This document shows positions 25,653-34,786 of a stretch of 64,000 nt of DNA, piece by piece (position 1 is the stretch's first letter; each line of letters opens with the position of its first letter). The DNA comes from Bacillus sp. BA3 (GTDB lineage: Bacteria; Bacillota; Bacilli; Bacillales; DSM-1321): NCBI GenBank assembly GCA_002835675.1, contig PIZR01000002.1, positions 510,427 through 574,426 on the forward strand, written 5' to 3'. The notes beneath the pieces are model-generated. The model did no database searches. It was not told the DNA's origin and saw nothing but the letters and a program-made list of their open reading frames with translations. A program made the translations under genes and the position numbers.

Positions 25653-27034
25653 TACGGCAACTCCTTTAACGAAATAAAAAAGGCTGTTCCTTTTCCTTGT
25701 TCACTTTTTATCTCTATCGTACCATCGTGAGCTTCTATTAGTTCTTTGACGATGGATAGTCCAAGTCCTGACCCTCCAGTGTCCCTAGATCGAGACTTAT
25801 CTACTCGATAAAAACGATCAAAGATATAAGGAAGGTCCGTTTTAGGAATCCCATGGCCTTCATCTTTTATAATTAGCACTACCATTTCCTTTTCACTTTT
25901 TACAGATATACTTGTTTTGGTATTAGGATTGGAATATTTGATCGCATTATCTAATAAGTTAAACATTACCTGTTCAAATCTCATAGGGTCTATAAAAACA
26001 TTTACATTTTTCTTGCATTCAACGATAAGTTCCATTCCATTTTCCGTGAAAGCAGGTAGCATTTTCTCATAAATAGAATGTAAAAAGGAACAAAGCTCTA
26101 CTTCAACACGATTTATGACAAAGGTATTTTTGTCTAACTTAGCCAAATCAAATAAATCTTTTATCATATCAGACAATTTTTTTGTTTCCTCAAAAATAAT
26201 ACTCAGATACTGATCGCGGATGGATTCGTCTATATCTTTTCTCCTTGATACGTCTGCATATCCCTTAATATAGGTAAGAGGTGTTCTTAACTCATGAGAA
26301 ATGCTTGCCAAAAACTCACTTCTTTCCCCCTTTAGGTGTTTTAAATCCTCAGCAAGGATTTTTATAGATTTGGATAGCTCTCCCAACTCATCATTACCCA
26401 TGTCAGGGAGATTGACAGAGAAGTCACCCGTGCTAAGTTTCTCAGTAGCCCGCTTCATCCTGATCAGGGGTCTAGTCAAAGCTTTGGATAAAAATAGGAT
26501 GGTGATGATCATTAAAGAAAGAATCATGATGGCACCTGCAATAAAATGATGGTTCAGTCGTGAAATTAAACTTTGAATCTGATCCGTACTCCGGAACATG
26601 TAAACATACCCTTTTTGATTTTGGTTAATTTTAAAAGGAGTTACCGTTGAAATATACTTTTCACTTTTCCACCTATTTTCCAGCGTTTCTCCATCACGGG
26701 GTATTTTCCCTATTTCTTTGGCAATAATCTTTTGCTCTTCATTATCTAATTTCGAGGATGAAATAATAATGTTCTGATTTAATCCCGTGATAATGACCTC
26801 TGTATCAGCGTTTGCTTCCATTACAGCAATATGATGTAATGTTTCCTCATTATAGGAATTTTCAAGCACGTCCCGATGACTATTGCCTCTTGCCTGAAGT
26901 GCAGCTAATTCTTCTTCTATTCTGGAATCTACAATGCTTGTATGGAGAAAAAAGAACAAAAATATTTCAAGAATAAGCATGGCACCTAAAAACCAGACCC
27001 CGAATTTCAAGGATATTTTATTCAAATTAATCAC
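25652..27034 (-). CDS. Membrane sensor histidine kinase (two-component system 2)
   Basis: A 460-residue kinase with membrane segments at about 11-31 and 164-184, an extracellular domain of about 130 residues, HAMP, phosphorylated His247 in SHELRTP, and an ATPase domain with DEGHGIPKTD and GGSGLGLSIV. It is first in the operon, the reverse of system 1 where the regulator comes first. The extracellular domain shows HH at 67-68 but no Cys pair. Proximity to the copper-storage gene and ydhK suggests metal or envelope-stress sensing. Confidence 0.93.
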   Translation of the reverse strand: MINLNKISLKFGVWFLGAMLILEIFLFFFLHTSIVDSRIEEELAALQARGNSHRDVLENSYNEETLHHIAVMEANADTEVIITGLNQNIIISSSKLDNEEQKIIAKEIGKIPRDGETLENRWKSEKYISTVTPFKINQNQKGYVYMFRSTDQIQSLISRLNHHFIAGAIMILSLMIITILFLSKALTRPLIRMKRATEKLSTGDFSVNLPDMGNDELGELSKSIKILAEDLKHLKGERSEFLASISHELRTPLTYIKGYADVSRRKDIDESIRDQYLSIIFEETKKLSDMIKDLFDLAKLDKNTFVINRVEVELCSFLHSIYEKMLPAFTENGMELIVECKKNVNVFIDPMRFEQVMFNLLDNAIKYSNPNTKTSISVKSEKEMVVLIIKDEGHGIPKTDLPYIFDRFYRVDKSRSRDTGGSGLGLSIVKELIEAHDGTIEIKSEQGKGTAFFISLKELP

Positions 27035-27068
27035 CGCTTTTTCGAATTACTATCACCATCATAATGAA

Positions 27069-27102
27069 AAAATATCAAAAAATTGTGCAGTTTTTAAGGA
27101 GT
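27069..27102 (-). promoter_or_regulatory. Regulon box 5 and -10, two-component system 2
   Basis: TGCAGTTTTTAAGGA (12 of 15) with TATTTT exactly 11 bp downstream in gene orientation. Confidence 0.5.
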
Positions 27103-27181
27103 TTTTGATATTTCGTTAAATAATAGTTGAGCTGGGTAGAATATGAGTGTTAAACAACAAAATTCTTAGGAGGTTTTATTT

Positions 27182-27508
27182 ATGAATACCACTTATGAGG
27201 AATGTATTAGAGCGTGTCTGGAATGCATGGAGGCCTGTAACACATGTTATGATGCATGCTTAAAGGAAGAAGATCTTAAAATGATGGCTACTTGTATAAG
27301 GATAGACAGGGAATGTGCGGATATCTGTGCATTTGCAGCTAAAGCCATGCAATCCAAAAGTCCCTTTGCCCATCAGATTTGTCAACTTTGTGCAGACATT
27401 TGTGAAGCATGTGGAAACGAATGCAAAAAACACGATCATGAACATTGTCAAAAATGTGCGGAAGTATGCTTCAAATGTGCAGAAGCTTGCCGTAAAATGT
27501 CCGCTTAA
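27182..27508 (+). CDS. Cys-rich four-helix-bundle copper-storage protein (Csp-like)
   Basis: A 108-residue cytosolic protein with 19 cysteines spread over four amphipathic helices in CxxC and CxxxC spacing (for example CLECMEAC, CQLCADICEAC, CQKCAEVC). This is the Csp/DUF326 pattern, known to bind many Cu(I) ions inside a helical bundle. There is no signal peptide, so it would store copper in the cytosol. AGGAGG precedes the ATG. It is transcribed divergently from two-component system 2. I saw neither a CsoR box nor the shared regulon box on its side. Confidence 0.92.
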   Translation: MNTTYEECIRACLECMEACNTCYDACLKEEDLKMMATCIRIDRECADICAFAAKAMQSKSPFAHQICQLCADICEACGNECKKHDHEHCQKCAEVCFKCAEACRKMSA

Positions 27509-27547
27509 TGAAGGTTGAACAATAATAGTGTACATTTGAAACCAGAA

Positions 27548-27583
27548 AAACCCATTTCCATCACTCTAATTTGGAAATGGGTT
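27548..27583. terminator. Bidirectional terminator
   Basis: The arms AACCCATTTCC and GGAAATGGGTT lie between the convergent copper-storage gene and murE-like gene. Confidence 0.85.
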
Positions 27584-27626
27584 TTCTATTTCCCTCCTTA
27601 AATACGAAAAGATTGTGCCTACTAAA

Positions 27627-29093
27627 CTAAATCGTCCCGTGTTTTTTATCTAATAAATATTGGATTGTTTCTTTATCGGAAGTAGTTGGCAATGAAAAGT
27701 CTTGTTTATAACTTTCATGACCTTTTCCCGTAACGATTACCCAATCACCTTTTTTAGCCATCTTTAGGGCAGTCTGTATAGCCAATGTTCTATCCGGAAT
27801 TACCAGACCATTCTCAGCATTATATTTGTGATATAGATCGATTAAAGTAGCTTTCATTTCGTGATAGTCCTCTGTATTTAAATCATCGAGAGTTAAGATT
27901 GATACATCGCTCAGTTCTGAGGAAACCTTGACCATTTCAGCTCTCTTTTTTTTGTCACGGCCACCTCTAAAGCCAAATATATGAAAAATCCGCTCAACAC
28001 CTAATTCCTTAGCTGTTTGCAGGCAGTGAAAAATTGCGTCTGCCGTATGGGCATAATCAATGACAATCGTTGGGCTATCTTCGTCCTTATACACTTCAAA
28101 TCTTCCTGGAACACCAGGGAATTTCTTAAGAGCTAGGAGAATATCCTCTTTTCCAACCGTCATCTTCCGAGCAACTGCGTAGGCTATTGCTGCATTATAT
28201 AAATTATGCAGTCCAGGCATTGGCAAATTAATTCTTACGATCTCGTTCCCATCATTCAGTAAAACAAAAGGCTTAGTTGCCGTATCATAATCATGGATTG
28301 ATAGATCACAGCACTTGGATTCACCAATGACATACGTATTCACTTTCCGCTTTTTCAGGTACTCATGCAGCTTTTCACCCCAAAAATTATCTCCATTAAC
28401 GATGGCCATTCCATTCGGCTTTAACTTTTCAAATAGTAGTGCCTTTGCCTGAAAATACTCTTCCATGGTTCCGTGATAATCGAGGTGGTCATGATAGAGG
28501 TTGGTGAAAATGCCATAATCAAATTCAATTCCCTCTAAACGGTATTGAACTAATGCATGTGAAGACACTTCCATTATGACTACCTTGTCCTTGCTGGAAG
28601 CGAGTAAGGCGTTTAGTTCAATCGCACTTGGTGTGGTATTATGTGAATCAATTGTTTTTTCATTAATAATATGTTGAATCGTCCCTATGACGGAGCACGC
28701 CATCCCACTTTCTTTTATAATTTTATGCAGCATATAACTTGTCGTTGTTTTTCCGTTGGTTCCGGTAATTCCAATCATGATTTTCTGCTTACTTGGATCT
28801 CCATAAAAATTCTTCGCAATCTTCCCTAATGCTTTTCGGCTGTTTTTCACTTGTAAGTAAGGAACCTCCAAGTCTCCAATATCGAGCTCTCCAATCACCG
28901 CTGAAGCACCAAGTCGCACGGCATCCTTTATATAATCATGACCGTCAACACTATACCCTCTTACAGCCACAAAGAGATATCCATTTTGGATATCTCTCGA
29001 ATTATCCGTAAGACCTAAAATCGATATATCTGGAACATTCATTTCTGATAAATTCTGTATACTGGCATCTTTTATCAATTTTTTTAACATCAT
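27627..29093 (-). CDS. murE: MurE-type UDP-MurNAc-dipeptide ligase paralogue lacking the DNPR motif
   Basis: A 488-residue Mur ligase: N-terminal UDP-MurNAc domain with TDNSRDIQNGYLFVA, ATP loop GITGTNGKTTTS (108-119), EVSSHAL, and the C-terminal domain with GRFE. In mDAP-adding MurE the C-terminal domain carries DNPR, which recognises the amino acid. Here the equivalent stretch reads LTLDDLNTED. The added amino acid may therefore differ, or the enzyme may serve another ligation. It lies outside the usual mur-fts cluster and carries regulon box 6. Confidence 0.88.
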   Translation of the reverse strand: MMLKKLIKDASIQNLSEMNVPDISILGLTDNSRDIQNGYLFVAVRGYSVDGHDYIKDAVRLGASAVIGELDIGDLEVPYLQVKNSRKALGKIAKNFYGDPSKQKIMIGITGTNGKTTTSYMLHKIIKESGMACSVIGTIQHIINEKTIDSHNTTPSAIELNALLASSKDKVVIMEVSSHALVQYRLEGIEFDYGIFTNLYHDHLDYHGTMEEYFQAKALLFEKLKPNGMAIVNGDNFWGEKLHEYLKKRKVNTYVIGESKCCDLSIHDYDTATKPFVLLNDGNEIVRINLPMPGLHNLYNAAIAYAVARKMTVGKEDILLALKKFPGVPGRFEVYKDEDSPTIVIDYAHTADAIFHCLQTAKELGVERIFHIFGFRGGRDKKKRAEMVKVSSELSDVSILTLDDLNTEDYHEMKATLIDLYHKYNAENGLVIPDRTLAIQTALKMAKKGDWVIVTGKGHESYKQDFSLPTTSDKETIQYLLDKKHGTI

Positions 29094-29131
29094 AGGTTGG
29101 TTTGACTCCTTATTTTCAAATAATCCCCCTT

Positions 29132-29165
29132 ATCTTAGTTTTTAAATATGTAGAAATTATGGAGA
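29132..29165 (-). promoter_or_regulatory. Regulon box 6 and -10, murE-like gene
   Basis: TGTAGAAATTATGGA (14 of 15) with TAAGAT exactly 11 bp downstream in gene orientation. Confidence 0.7.
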
Positions 29166-29337
29166 ATCATTATAAAAATAAAATCTTAATATTCTTAATG
29201 GAAGTGCAACAGTTATTTTTTCGGGGAGAAAATTTATCCTTGTACTTTTTAATCCACTCCTTTTTTCACAAAAGCATGCATAATTGAAATGAGATAAATA
29301 TATACTTTACTCCTCAAAGAAGAAGCCTTTAGTTTAG

Positions 29338-30255
29338 TTACATTACAGTAATTTCCCCAATCATTCCCGCTTCCTTATGACCCGGAATCGTACAATAAAA
29401 TATATAGTTTCCCGCAGGCAAAGAGCCAATTTTTGCAGATGCAGACTCTCCTGCTTTAGCATGTACATGAAAGTTACCTTCTTCATGAAAATCTTCTGCA
29501 TTATTTTTATTAAACCCATCACGGCTAACTATACTTATATCATGCTCGTCTTTTCCGACATTTTTTAATGTGATTTCGTACTCTTCCCCTTGGTTAATGG
29601 ATATATTTCGTGGCTCATAACTAAAATCGAGAGCCTTGACCTCTAAGGCATAGGAGCTACTCATGTTTTCTTTTGGTATAGTTTCCTGGTTGTGTTGATG
29701 CTGCTCGTTTCCAATGTCCTTTGCCATAATTGGTCCTGTAAAGTTTAATAAATATATCGAGCAGAACAAAAATCCACCAGAAAATAAAGGGTTTTTCACT
29801 AGCTTAACCATCATGTTGGTTTGTTTTTCTCTCATTTCAGACAAAAGAAGATAAATCATAAGTAGATGGACACCGATAAAAAGAATAAATAATATCTTCA
29901 ATAGCTGTTCAATATTTTCAGGGGGGATCATTTCCCCAAGCATGGCTCCCATCATTCCTCCCATAAGACCCGACAATACACCATCTGATACAGCTAATAA
30001 TCCAAAGGGCAGACCCATTATAAATCCAATAAATAATCCTACAAGAACTCCCCATACCGTAGATTGAAATAAATCTCCTGAAAGATATACGGCAATGATG
30101 GTACCACCAACGATTCCACTAACCATTCCTGTAGCCATAGAGACCATCATACCCGACATAAGTCTTATCTGTTTGTACAACATGGCACACAATATGAAGA
30201 TGCCTACCAACAATCCTATTGAAACGATTAATATCCAAAGCAGGGAATTAGACAA
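29338..30255 (-). CDS. Multi-pass membrane protein fused to a C-terminal cupredoxin
   Basis: A 305-residue protein. The N-terminal half has about four or five hydrophobic, Gly/Met-rich segments (SGMMVSMATGMVSGIVGG, LSGLMGGMMGAMLGEM). A further segment near 155-175 leads to an outside C-terminal cupredoxin domain (about 210-305). Type 1 copper ligands are visible: His in DEHDIS, then Cys, His and Met in CTIPGHKEAGM. It could receive electrons from or give copper to the multicopper oxidase. The fusion is unusual and I do not recognise a named family. Confidence 0.8.
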   Translation of the reverse strand: MSNSLLWILIVSIGLLVGIFILCAMLYKQIRLMSGMMVSMATGMVSGIVGGTIIAVYLSGDLFQSTVWGVLVGLFIGFIMGLPFGLLAVSDGVLSGLMGGMMGAMLGEMIPPENIEQLLKILFILFIGVHLLMIYLLLSEMREKQTNMMVKLVKNPLFSGGFLFCSIYLLNFTGPIMAKDIGNEQHQHNQETIPKENMSSSYALEVKALDFSYEPRNISINQGEEYEITLKNVGKDEHDISIVSRDGFNKNNAEDFHEEGNFHVHAKAGESASAKIGSLPAGNYIFYCTIPGHKEAGMIGEITVM

Positions 30256-30594
30256 GAGGATTCCTCCCTAAAAAGTATGTTTGTACATACCTATTGAAAC
30301 CCACAAAAAAAAAGACTAATAAAATACAGATATAGCTTAGACTATTGTAGGAATTGTAAAAATCCTTACAATCTTGATAAAGCCTGCAAACTTTCTTCAC
30401 ATTTATTACTTATGATTTCTTTTTAAGGTATCTAATAAAAGTACAGGGATGGATTTATTCAATCATCCAATAAGATCTAAAGAATTTTATCAATGCTTTC
30501 AACTGGCCCCTGTACTGTACACAATTTGTAATAAAATGTCTCGATTAACTGGTCTAGGGTTATAAAATGTAATATGACTAGGAAGGGTACAAAC
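30256..30594. other. Divergent intergenic region
   Basis: About 340 bases between the cupredoxin fusion and the VTT protein. A short palindrome (GTATG-tttgta-CATAC) lies at 30276-30291 just upstream of the cupredoxin gene. A weak match to the regulon box near 30382 was not accepted. Confidence 0.4.
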
Positions 30595-31152
30595 ATGGAT
30601 GAATTAGTTTTATATTGGTTTTCACTTTCGGGATCTTTTTCTATTTTGGTGAGTATTCTCCTGAATATTGTTATAAGTATATTCGGAGTAATACCCAGTT
30701 TTTTTTTAACAGCAAGTAATATTACTTTTTATGGATATGAAAAAGGGATTTTTATTTCCTATATTGGTGAGTGCTTGGGTGCTGGCATAAGTTTTCTCTT
30801 ATATAGAAAAGGGATTCAATATGTGAAACATCCTGTTCCTCCAAATTCAAAATATCTTAATAAACTTATGAGGTCAAAAGGGAAAGAGGCAGCTATATTA
30901 ATTGTATCTCTTCGGCTTTTACCTTTTATGCCATCCGGATTGATCAACCTCGGAGCAGCCTTAAGTAAAATCAATATACTTCACTTTACATTAGCTAGTG
31001 CTATAGGAAAAATTCCGGCAATGCTAATAGAAGGATACTCCGTTAATGAAGTGTTATCCTGGGAAACTGAAGGGAAAGTTGCCTTATTTATAGTTTCATT
31101 GTTGATTTTGGTGATTAATTGGTTGATAAAGAGGAAGCGTTCCGGCGTTTAA
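30595..31152 (+). CDS. TVP38/TMEM64 (VTT domain) membrane protein
   Basis: A 185-residue DedA-like membrane protein. The family core is visible: SFFLTASNITFYGYEKG, GAGISFLLYRKG, and the RLLPFMPSGLINLGAALSK stretch, followed by a final helix. AGGAAGG supports the ATG at 30595 (MDELVLY) rather than a start seven codons upstream. VTT proteins are scramblase-like or transporters of lipid carriers. The neighbours suggest an envelope lipid role. Regulation is not visible. Confidence 0.88.
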   Translation: MDELVLYWFSLSGSFSILVSILLNIVISIFGVIPSFFLTASNITFYGYEKGIFISYIGECLGAGISFLLYRKGIQYVKHPVPPNSKYLNKLMRSKGKEAAILIVSLRLLPFMPSGLINLGAALSKINILHFTLASAIGKIPAMLIEGYSVNEVLSWETEGKVALFIVSLLILVINWLIKRKRSGV

Positions 31153-31170
31153 GCTTTTTATTTATTTAAA

Positions 31171-31200
31171 AAAGAGGCAGATTCGTAAATCCTGCCTCTT
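31171..31200. terminator. Bidirectional terminator
   Basis: The arms AAGAGGCAG and CTGCCTCTT lie between the convergent VTT and lgt genes. Confidence 0.85.
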
Positions 31201-31284
31201 CTCTAATGTACTTATCTAAATTCGCTTAAACATATTCCCCTTTGACAAGGCCAATTAATTCTACACTTTTATATCGTTTCCTAT

Positions 31285-32097
31285 TCAGGAATCCTGATAT
31301 TCTTTAGCGGCATAGCCCCTTCTCCTTCGAATTATCATAATGATAACGGAACCTAAAATTAGTACCAGTGACATGAGTTGTGCCATTCTGATTACATCAA
31401 ATAGCATAAGCGAGTCTGTACGCATTCCTTCTATAAAAAACCTTCCAAATGAATACCAAATTAAATAAGACAAAAATATTTCCCCATGACGGATATGGGT
31501 TCGTCTTAAGAAAAGTAAGAATAGAAACCCTGCAACATCCCATAGTGACTCATATAAAAAGGTAGGATGATGATAGACACCATCTATATACATTTGATTA
31601 ATGATAAAATCCGGAAGCATAAAGTTCTCTAAGGATCCTCTGCTTACATTCCCTCCGAATGCCTCTTGATTCATAAAGTTTCCCCATCGGCCGATCGCCT
31701 GGCTAAGGATAAGACTAGGTGCAGCTATATCAACAATCTTCCAAAAAGAAACCTTTTTTGCCCTTGAAAAAAAGTATGTTGTTAATACTGCTCCAATTAG
31801 GGCGCCATGAATAGCAATCCCGCCATTCCATATTTGAATAATCTGTTCTGGATTCTTCGAATAATAAGACCATTCAAACAGGACATAATAGATTCGAGCG
31901 GAAACGATTGATATAGGGACCGCGTAAAGAATTAAGTCCATAAATATTTCCTTATTAAGACCTCTTTTTTCAGATTCTTTAATTGCCAGCAATAAGCCAA
32001 TTAGAACTGCTGCCGCGATAATTAGTCCATACCAGTAAATCTCTATAGGTCCCAAACTTAATGCGATTGGGTCAAGAGGCAGTTTTTCGTTTTTCAA
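31285..32097 (-). CDS. lgt: Prolipoprotein diacylglyceryl transferase (accessory Lgt)
   Basis: A 270-residue membrane enzyme that lipidates the lipobox cysteine of prelipoproteins. Signature motifs are AIHGALIG and [10 protein letters not shown], plus [13 protein letters not shown] and the essential Arg in [14 protein letters not shown]. It is separate from a housekeeping hprK-lgt context. It carries a perfect regulon box (32153-32167). The island encodes several lipoproteins (YdhK, multicopper oxidase, ZnuA, a Met-rich peptide, a beta-propeller), so a dedicated Lgt makes sense as a matched supply. Confidence 0.95.
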   Translation of the reverse strand: MKNEKLPLDPIALSLGPIEIYWYGLIIAAAVLIGLLLAIKESEKRGLNKEIFMDLILYAVPISIVSARIYYVLFEWSYYSKNPEQIIQIWNGGIAIHGALIGAVLTTYFFSRAKKVSFWKIVDIAAPSLILSQAIGRWGNFMNQEAFGGNVSRGSLENFMLPDFIINQMYIDGVYHHPTFLYESLWDVAGFLFLLFLRRTHIRHGEIFLSYLIWYSFGRFFIEGMRTDSLMLFDVIRMAQLMSLVLILGSVIIMIIRRRRGYAAKEYQDS

Positions 32098-32135
32098 TGT
32101 ATGTCCCCCTGTATTCTGATTTTTTTATTTTTATT

Positions 32136-32169
32136 AGTATACAGAATAATTTTGCAGAATTTATGAATT
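32136..32169 (-). promoter_or_regulatory. Regulon box 7 and -10, lgt
   Basis: TGCAGAATTTATGAA (15 of 15) with TATACT exactly 11 bp downstream in gene orientation. Confidence 0.75.
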
Positions 32170-32287
32170 CCTATAAATCATACGGCAAACTTCATTATTA
32201 TTAACGAACTATTAAACATTAATAGACGTTTTATGCAATAGACTTAGTTAAACTCAAATAAACTTTATGAATGATTCTAAGCGGGAC

Positions 32288-32314
32288 AAAAAAACTTGCC
32301 AAAATATTGACAAG
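32288..32314 (-). terminator. Terminator after ccdA-ywmB
   Basis: CTTG-CAA and TTG-CAAG arms with a T run on the minus strand, just after the ywmB stop. Confidence 0.65.
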
Positions 32315-32332
32315 CCTGTAGAACATTAAATC

Positions 32333-33040
32333 CTAATATTCAGTCGTTATTATTGGTGTACCCATTGTAATCTGAATCTCTTTATTTTCAGATTTTCTCA
32401 AACCGATTTGAACATTAAATACCTCTCCAGTTTTGGTCTGAATGTTGTCATCAAATTTATTAGAGAGTCCTGAAATGGAAATAAAATTTTTTTCTTTTAA
32501 CCCTTCCACATAACTAGCTGATAAGGAATCGAGTATATTACTTTCAAGTTGCTTAATGTCTTGTCCAACCTTTTTTCCAGCCACAGTAATATATGGATTA
32601 CCTTTTTTAAATTGTGCCGGTATATTGAAAGCCTTACCTTTGTTTAAACTCACCCATTTTTTCCCTTTAATTTGATAACTTTGATTAACATTAAATAAAT
32701 CACCATTCTTAATTAAGGAAATCGTAATCTGAACTCCCTCTTGATCATTTCCTTTTATACCTGTAATAGTCTTATGGTGGATTTCATTCCCTTCTTCCGA
32801 CCAGGAGAATGATTGATCCCTTATTAATGTAGTTACCATCTTGTTTAAATCAGCCTGCTCTACATTTTCCATTATTGACCCGTAGACAACACGCCACTCC
32901 CTAATTTCTATTTGATTTTCACTCGCCACTTTTAAAAAATCATTTACATTATTATATAAATTAAAATTCTGACCATGTGCACTTCTTGATAAGATCAATA
33001 AACTAAAGATAAATAGTAAAGTAACTAAATTTATTTTCAT
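32333..33040 (-). CDS. ywmB: YwmB-like exported protein
   Basis: A 235-residue protein with an N-terminal signal (MKINLVTLLFIFSLLILS) and the YwmB/TATA-box-binding-like fold pattern (REWRVVYGSIME near 50, repeated beta strands). I chose the ATG at 33040; the in-frame GTG three codons upstream is inside the ribosome site. In sporulating bacilli YwmB is normally near atp-spoIID genes. Here it follows ccdA by 70 bp, so it is a paralogue recruited into the island. Function unknown. Confidence 0.75.
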   Translation of the reverse strand: MKINLVTLLFIFSLLILSRSAHGQNFNLYNNVNDFLKVASENQIEIREWRVVYGSIMENVEQADLNKMVTTLIRDQSFSWSEEGNEIHHKTITGIKGNDQEGVQITISLIKNGDLFNVNQSYQIKGKKWVSLNKGKAFNIPAQFKKGNPYITVAGKKVGQDIKQLESNILDSLSASYVEGLKEKNFISISGLSNKFDDNIQTKTGEVFNVQIGLRKSENKEIQITMGTPIITTEY

Positions 33041-33109
33041 AAAAATCACCTCGCTATAATCATTGACAATAACAAGCTACGATATATTCAAACTATTAAA
33101 CTAGATATA

Positions 33110-33820
33110 TTAGAATCCAGTAAAACCTCTAAATATGTAGACAGTGAGAAAAGATATGATTTTAGTCATCCAATCGAAATATAAAAAGATTCCCATAAAA
33201 ATCATTAGGTATCCACCAAACTTTATAAACTTTACATTGTATTTTTTTATCCATTTTAAATTACCTATAAAAAAAGCCATTATAAAAAATGGGATGGAAA
33301 AACCTAACGTATACATTAGCATATATAATAGACTGGCATTTGGATTTGAAACACCCATTGCGATTACAGCAGCTAGAATGGGACCCGTACAGGGTGTCCA
33401 TCCTGCGGCAAATCCCATACCAACAAGACCGGACCCAAAAAAACCTGTAGGTTTACTTTTAAAATTCACCTTTTTCTCTTTCATTAAGAATTTAGGTTGA
33501 AATAAACCGCACGCAACTAGTCCAAAGAAAACAATAATGATGGCCCCTAATTGACGGATAATATCTTGATACTCAAGGAAAAGGTTACCTATAAGCGAGG
33601 TAGATAAACCTAAGGCTAGAAAGATTACGGAAAATCCTAAAAGGAAAAACATTGTGTGCAAAATTGCCCTCTTTTGCATGATTCCATTATTCCCCTTTAA
33701 TTCATCCACAGAAACTCCTGTTATATAGGATAAAAATGCAGGATATAGGGGCAGGCAACAAGGAGAAATGAAAGATAAAAATCCTGCACCGAACGCTAAA
33801 AATATATTCACATCTGTCAT
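33110..33820 (-). CDS. ccdA: Cytochrome c biogenesis protein CcdA
   Basis: A 236-residue protein with six membrane helices. The redox cysteines are in helix 1 ([11 protein letters not shown]) and helix 4 ([10 protein letters not shown]). It carries reducing power from cytosolic thioredoxin to extracytoplasmic thiol proteins such as the ResA-like proteins at 34787 and 39994. A perfect regulon box precedes it. The downstream ywmB gene is probably in the same transcript. Confidence 0.95.
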   Translation of the reverse strand: MTDVNIFLAFGAGFLSFISPCCLPLYPAFLSYITGVSVDELKGNNGIMQKRAILHTMFFLLGFSVIFLALGLSTSLIGNLFLEYQDIIRQLGAIIIVFFGLVACGLFQPKFLMKEKKVNFKSKPTGFFGSGLVGMGFAAGWTPCTGPILAAVIAMGVSNPNASLLYMLMYTLGFSIPFFIMAFFIGNLKWIKKYNVKFIKFGGYLMIFMGIFLYFDWMTKIISFLTVYIFRGFTGF

Positions 33821-33873
33821 GAGATGATTGATCCCCTTTCTTGTATTTATTTCCTCATTTGGATTAATAATTT

Positions 33874-33907
33874 ATTATAATGCTTAGATGTGCAGAATTT
33901 ATGAAGT
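33874..33907 (-). promoter_or_regulatory. Regulon box 8 and -10, ccdA
   Basis: TGCAGAATTTATGAA (15 of 15) with a perfect TATAAT exactly 11 bp downstream in gene orientation. Confidence 0.78.
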
Positions 33908-33961
33908 TTATATCTTTATTAGTCCTTCATTAATTTCCCCAGTTCATTTTACAAACAAAAA

Positions 33962-33983
33962 ACCCTTATAAAGACATAAGGGT
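33962..33983 (-). terminator. Terminator after the Lgt-like gene
   Basis: ACCCTTAT-aaagac-ATAAGGGT hairpin with a T run on the minus strand. Confidence 0.8.
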
Positions 33984-34045
33984 CATTGGTCAACGATAAA
34001 GTTAGATAAGCATAAACTATACGAATAATATTCAAGTTTATTTTT

Positions 34046-34786
34046 TCAGGGTGCTTTATCCTCTGAGATTGTAAGTACTATTTCTTTTTCTGTCTTATTA
34101 ACAATACCTACGATTATTAATAGTATGGATATCCATTGCAATAAGGATAATTGTAAACTTATAATTTCTTGAGGAGAAAGGAAAGAAAAAAACATTCCAC
34201 AAACCCCAAGAATAATGGCCATTTTCCTAGAAAGCTCCCCATGACTTTTTTTAAGATCCGTTTTAAAAGCAATAAATAAGAATATCCCAATTACAATTGC
34301 GAAATACAGATTTATGGGATGATATTTAATGGATGAATCAGCCATAGATACCCCCCAAGGAAGATTCGTTGAGTATCCATAGATGGGATTGAAAAGATTG
34401 TATAGAAATAAAGAGGATAAAATACCGATAAGTAATTGATCAAAAAGCTCCATTAATGCAATCATCATTTTTCTCGACTTGATGTATAAGTACAGAATTG
34501 TTAATATACCACCTAATATAAATGACTTATCGTTGCCATTTGTATACAAAATTAGAGATGGGTTTTGAAATACTTCTGTTGGATGGAAGAGAACAGGACC
34601 AAATTTCCAAGTGAATAAAAGTAAAAATGCTGCCCCAGAAAATATGTCTGTCACTTGTTTCCTAAAGGGATTTTTTAAGTACCTAAATCGAAAGTCTATT
34701 ATAAGATAACCGACTATTCCGCTAACGATGATTATAAGCAGTTTATATTGCAATAGAAAGGGCCCTACATTTATGACGTCATCCAT
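34046..34786 (-). CDS. Lgt-like membrane protein, probably without transferase activity
   Basis: A 246-residue membrane protein with about seven hydrophobic segments. The order of helices and the segment SIKYHPINLYFAIV recall the YHPTFLYES region of Lgt, and the N-terminus GPFLLQYKLLI resembles the Lgt start. However the GRWGNF and HGxLIG motifs are missing. It begins on the base after the ResA-like stop, so the two are coupled. Similar Lgt-like proteins next to thioredoxin-like genes may be redox or membrane accessory proteins. The exact role is unknown. Confidence 0.65.
   Translation of the reverse strand: MDDVINVGPFLLQYKLLIIIVSGIVGYLIIDFRFRYLKNPFRKQVTDIFSGAAFLLLFTWKFGPVLFHPTEVFQNPSLILYTNGNDKSFILGGILTILYLYIKSRKMMIALMELFDQLLIGILSSLFLYNLFNPIYGYSTNLPWGVSMADSSIKYHPINLYFAIVIGIFLFIAFKTDLKKSHGELSRKMAIILGVCGMFFSFLSPQEIISLQLSLLQWISILLIIVGIVNKTEKEIVLTISEDKAP

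Noticed and set aside
30382..30400. Possible regulon box before the cupredoxin fusion
   Set aside because: About 10 of 15 positions match and there is no good -10 at 11 bp.
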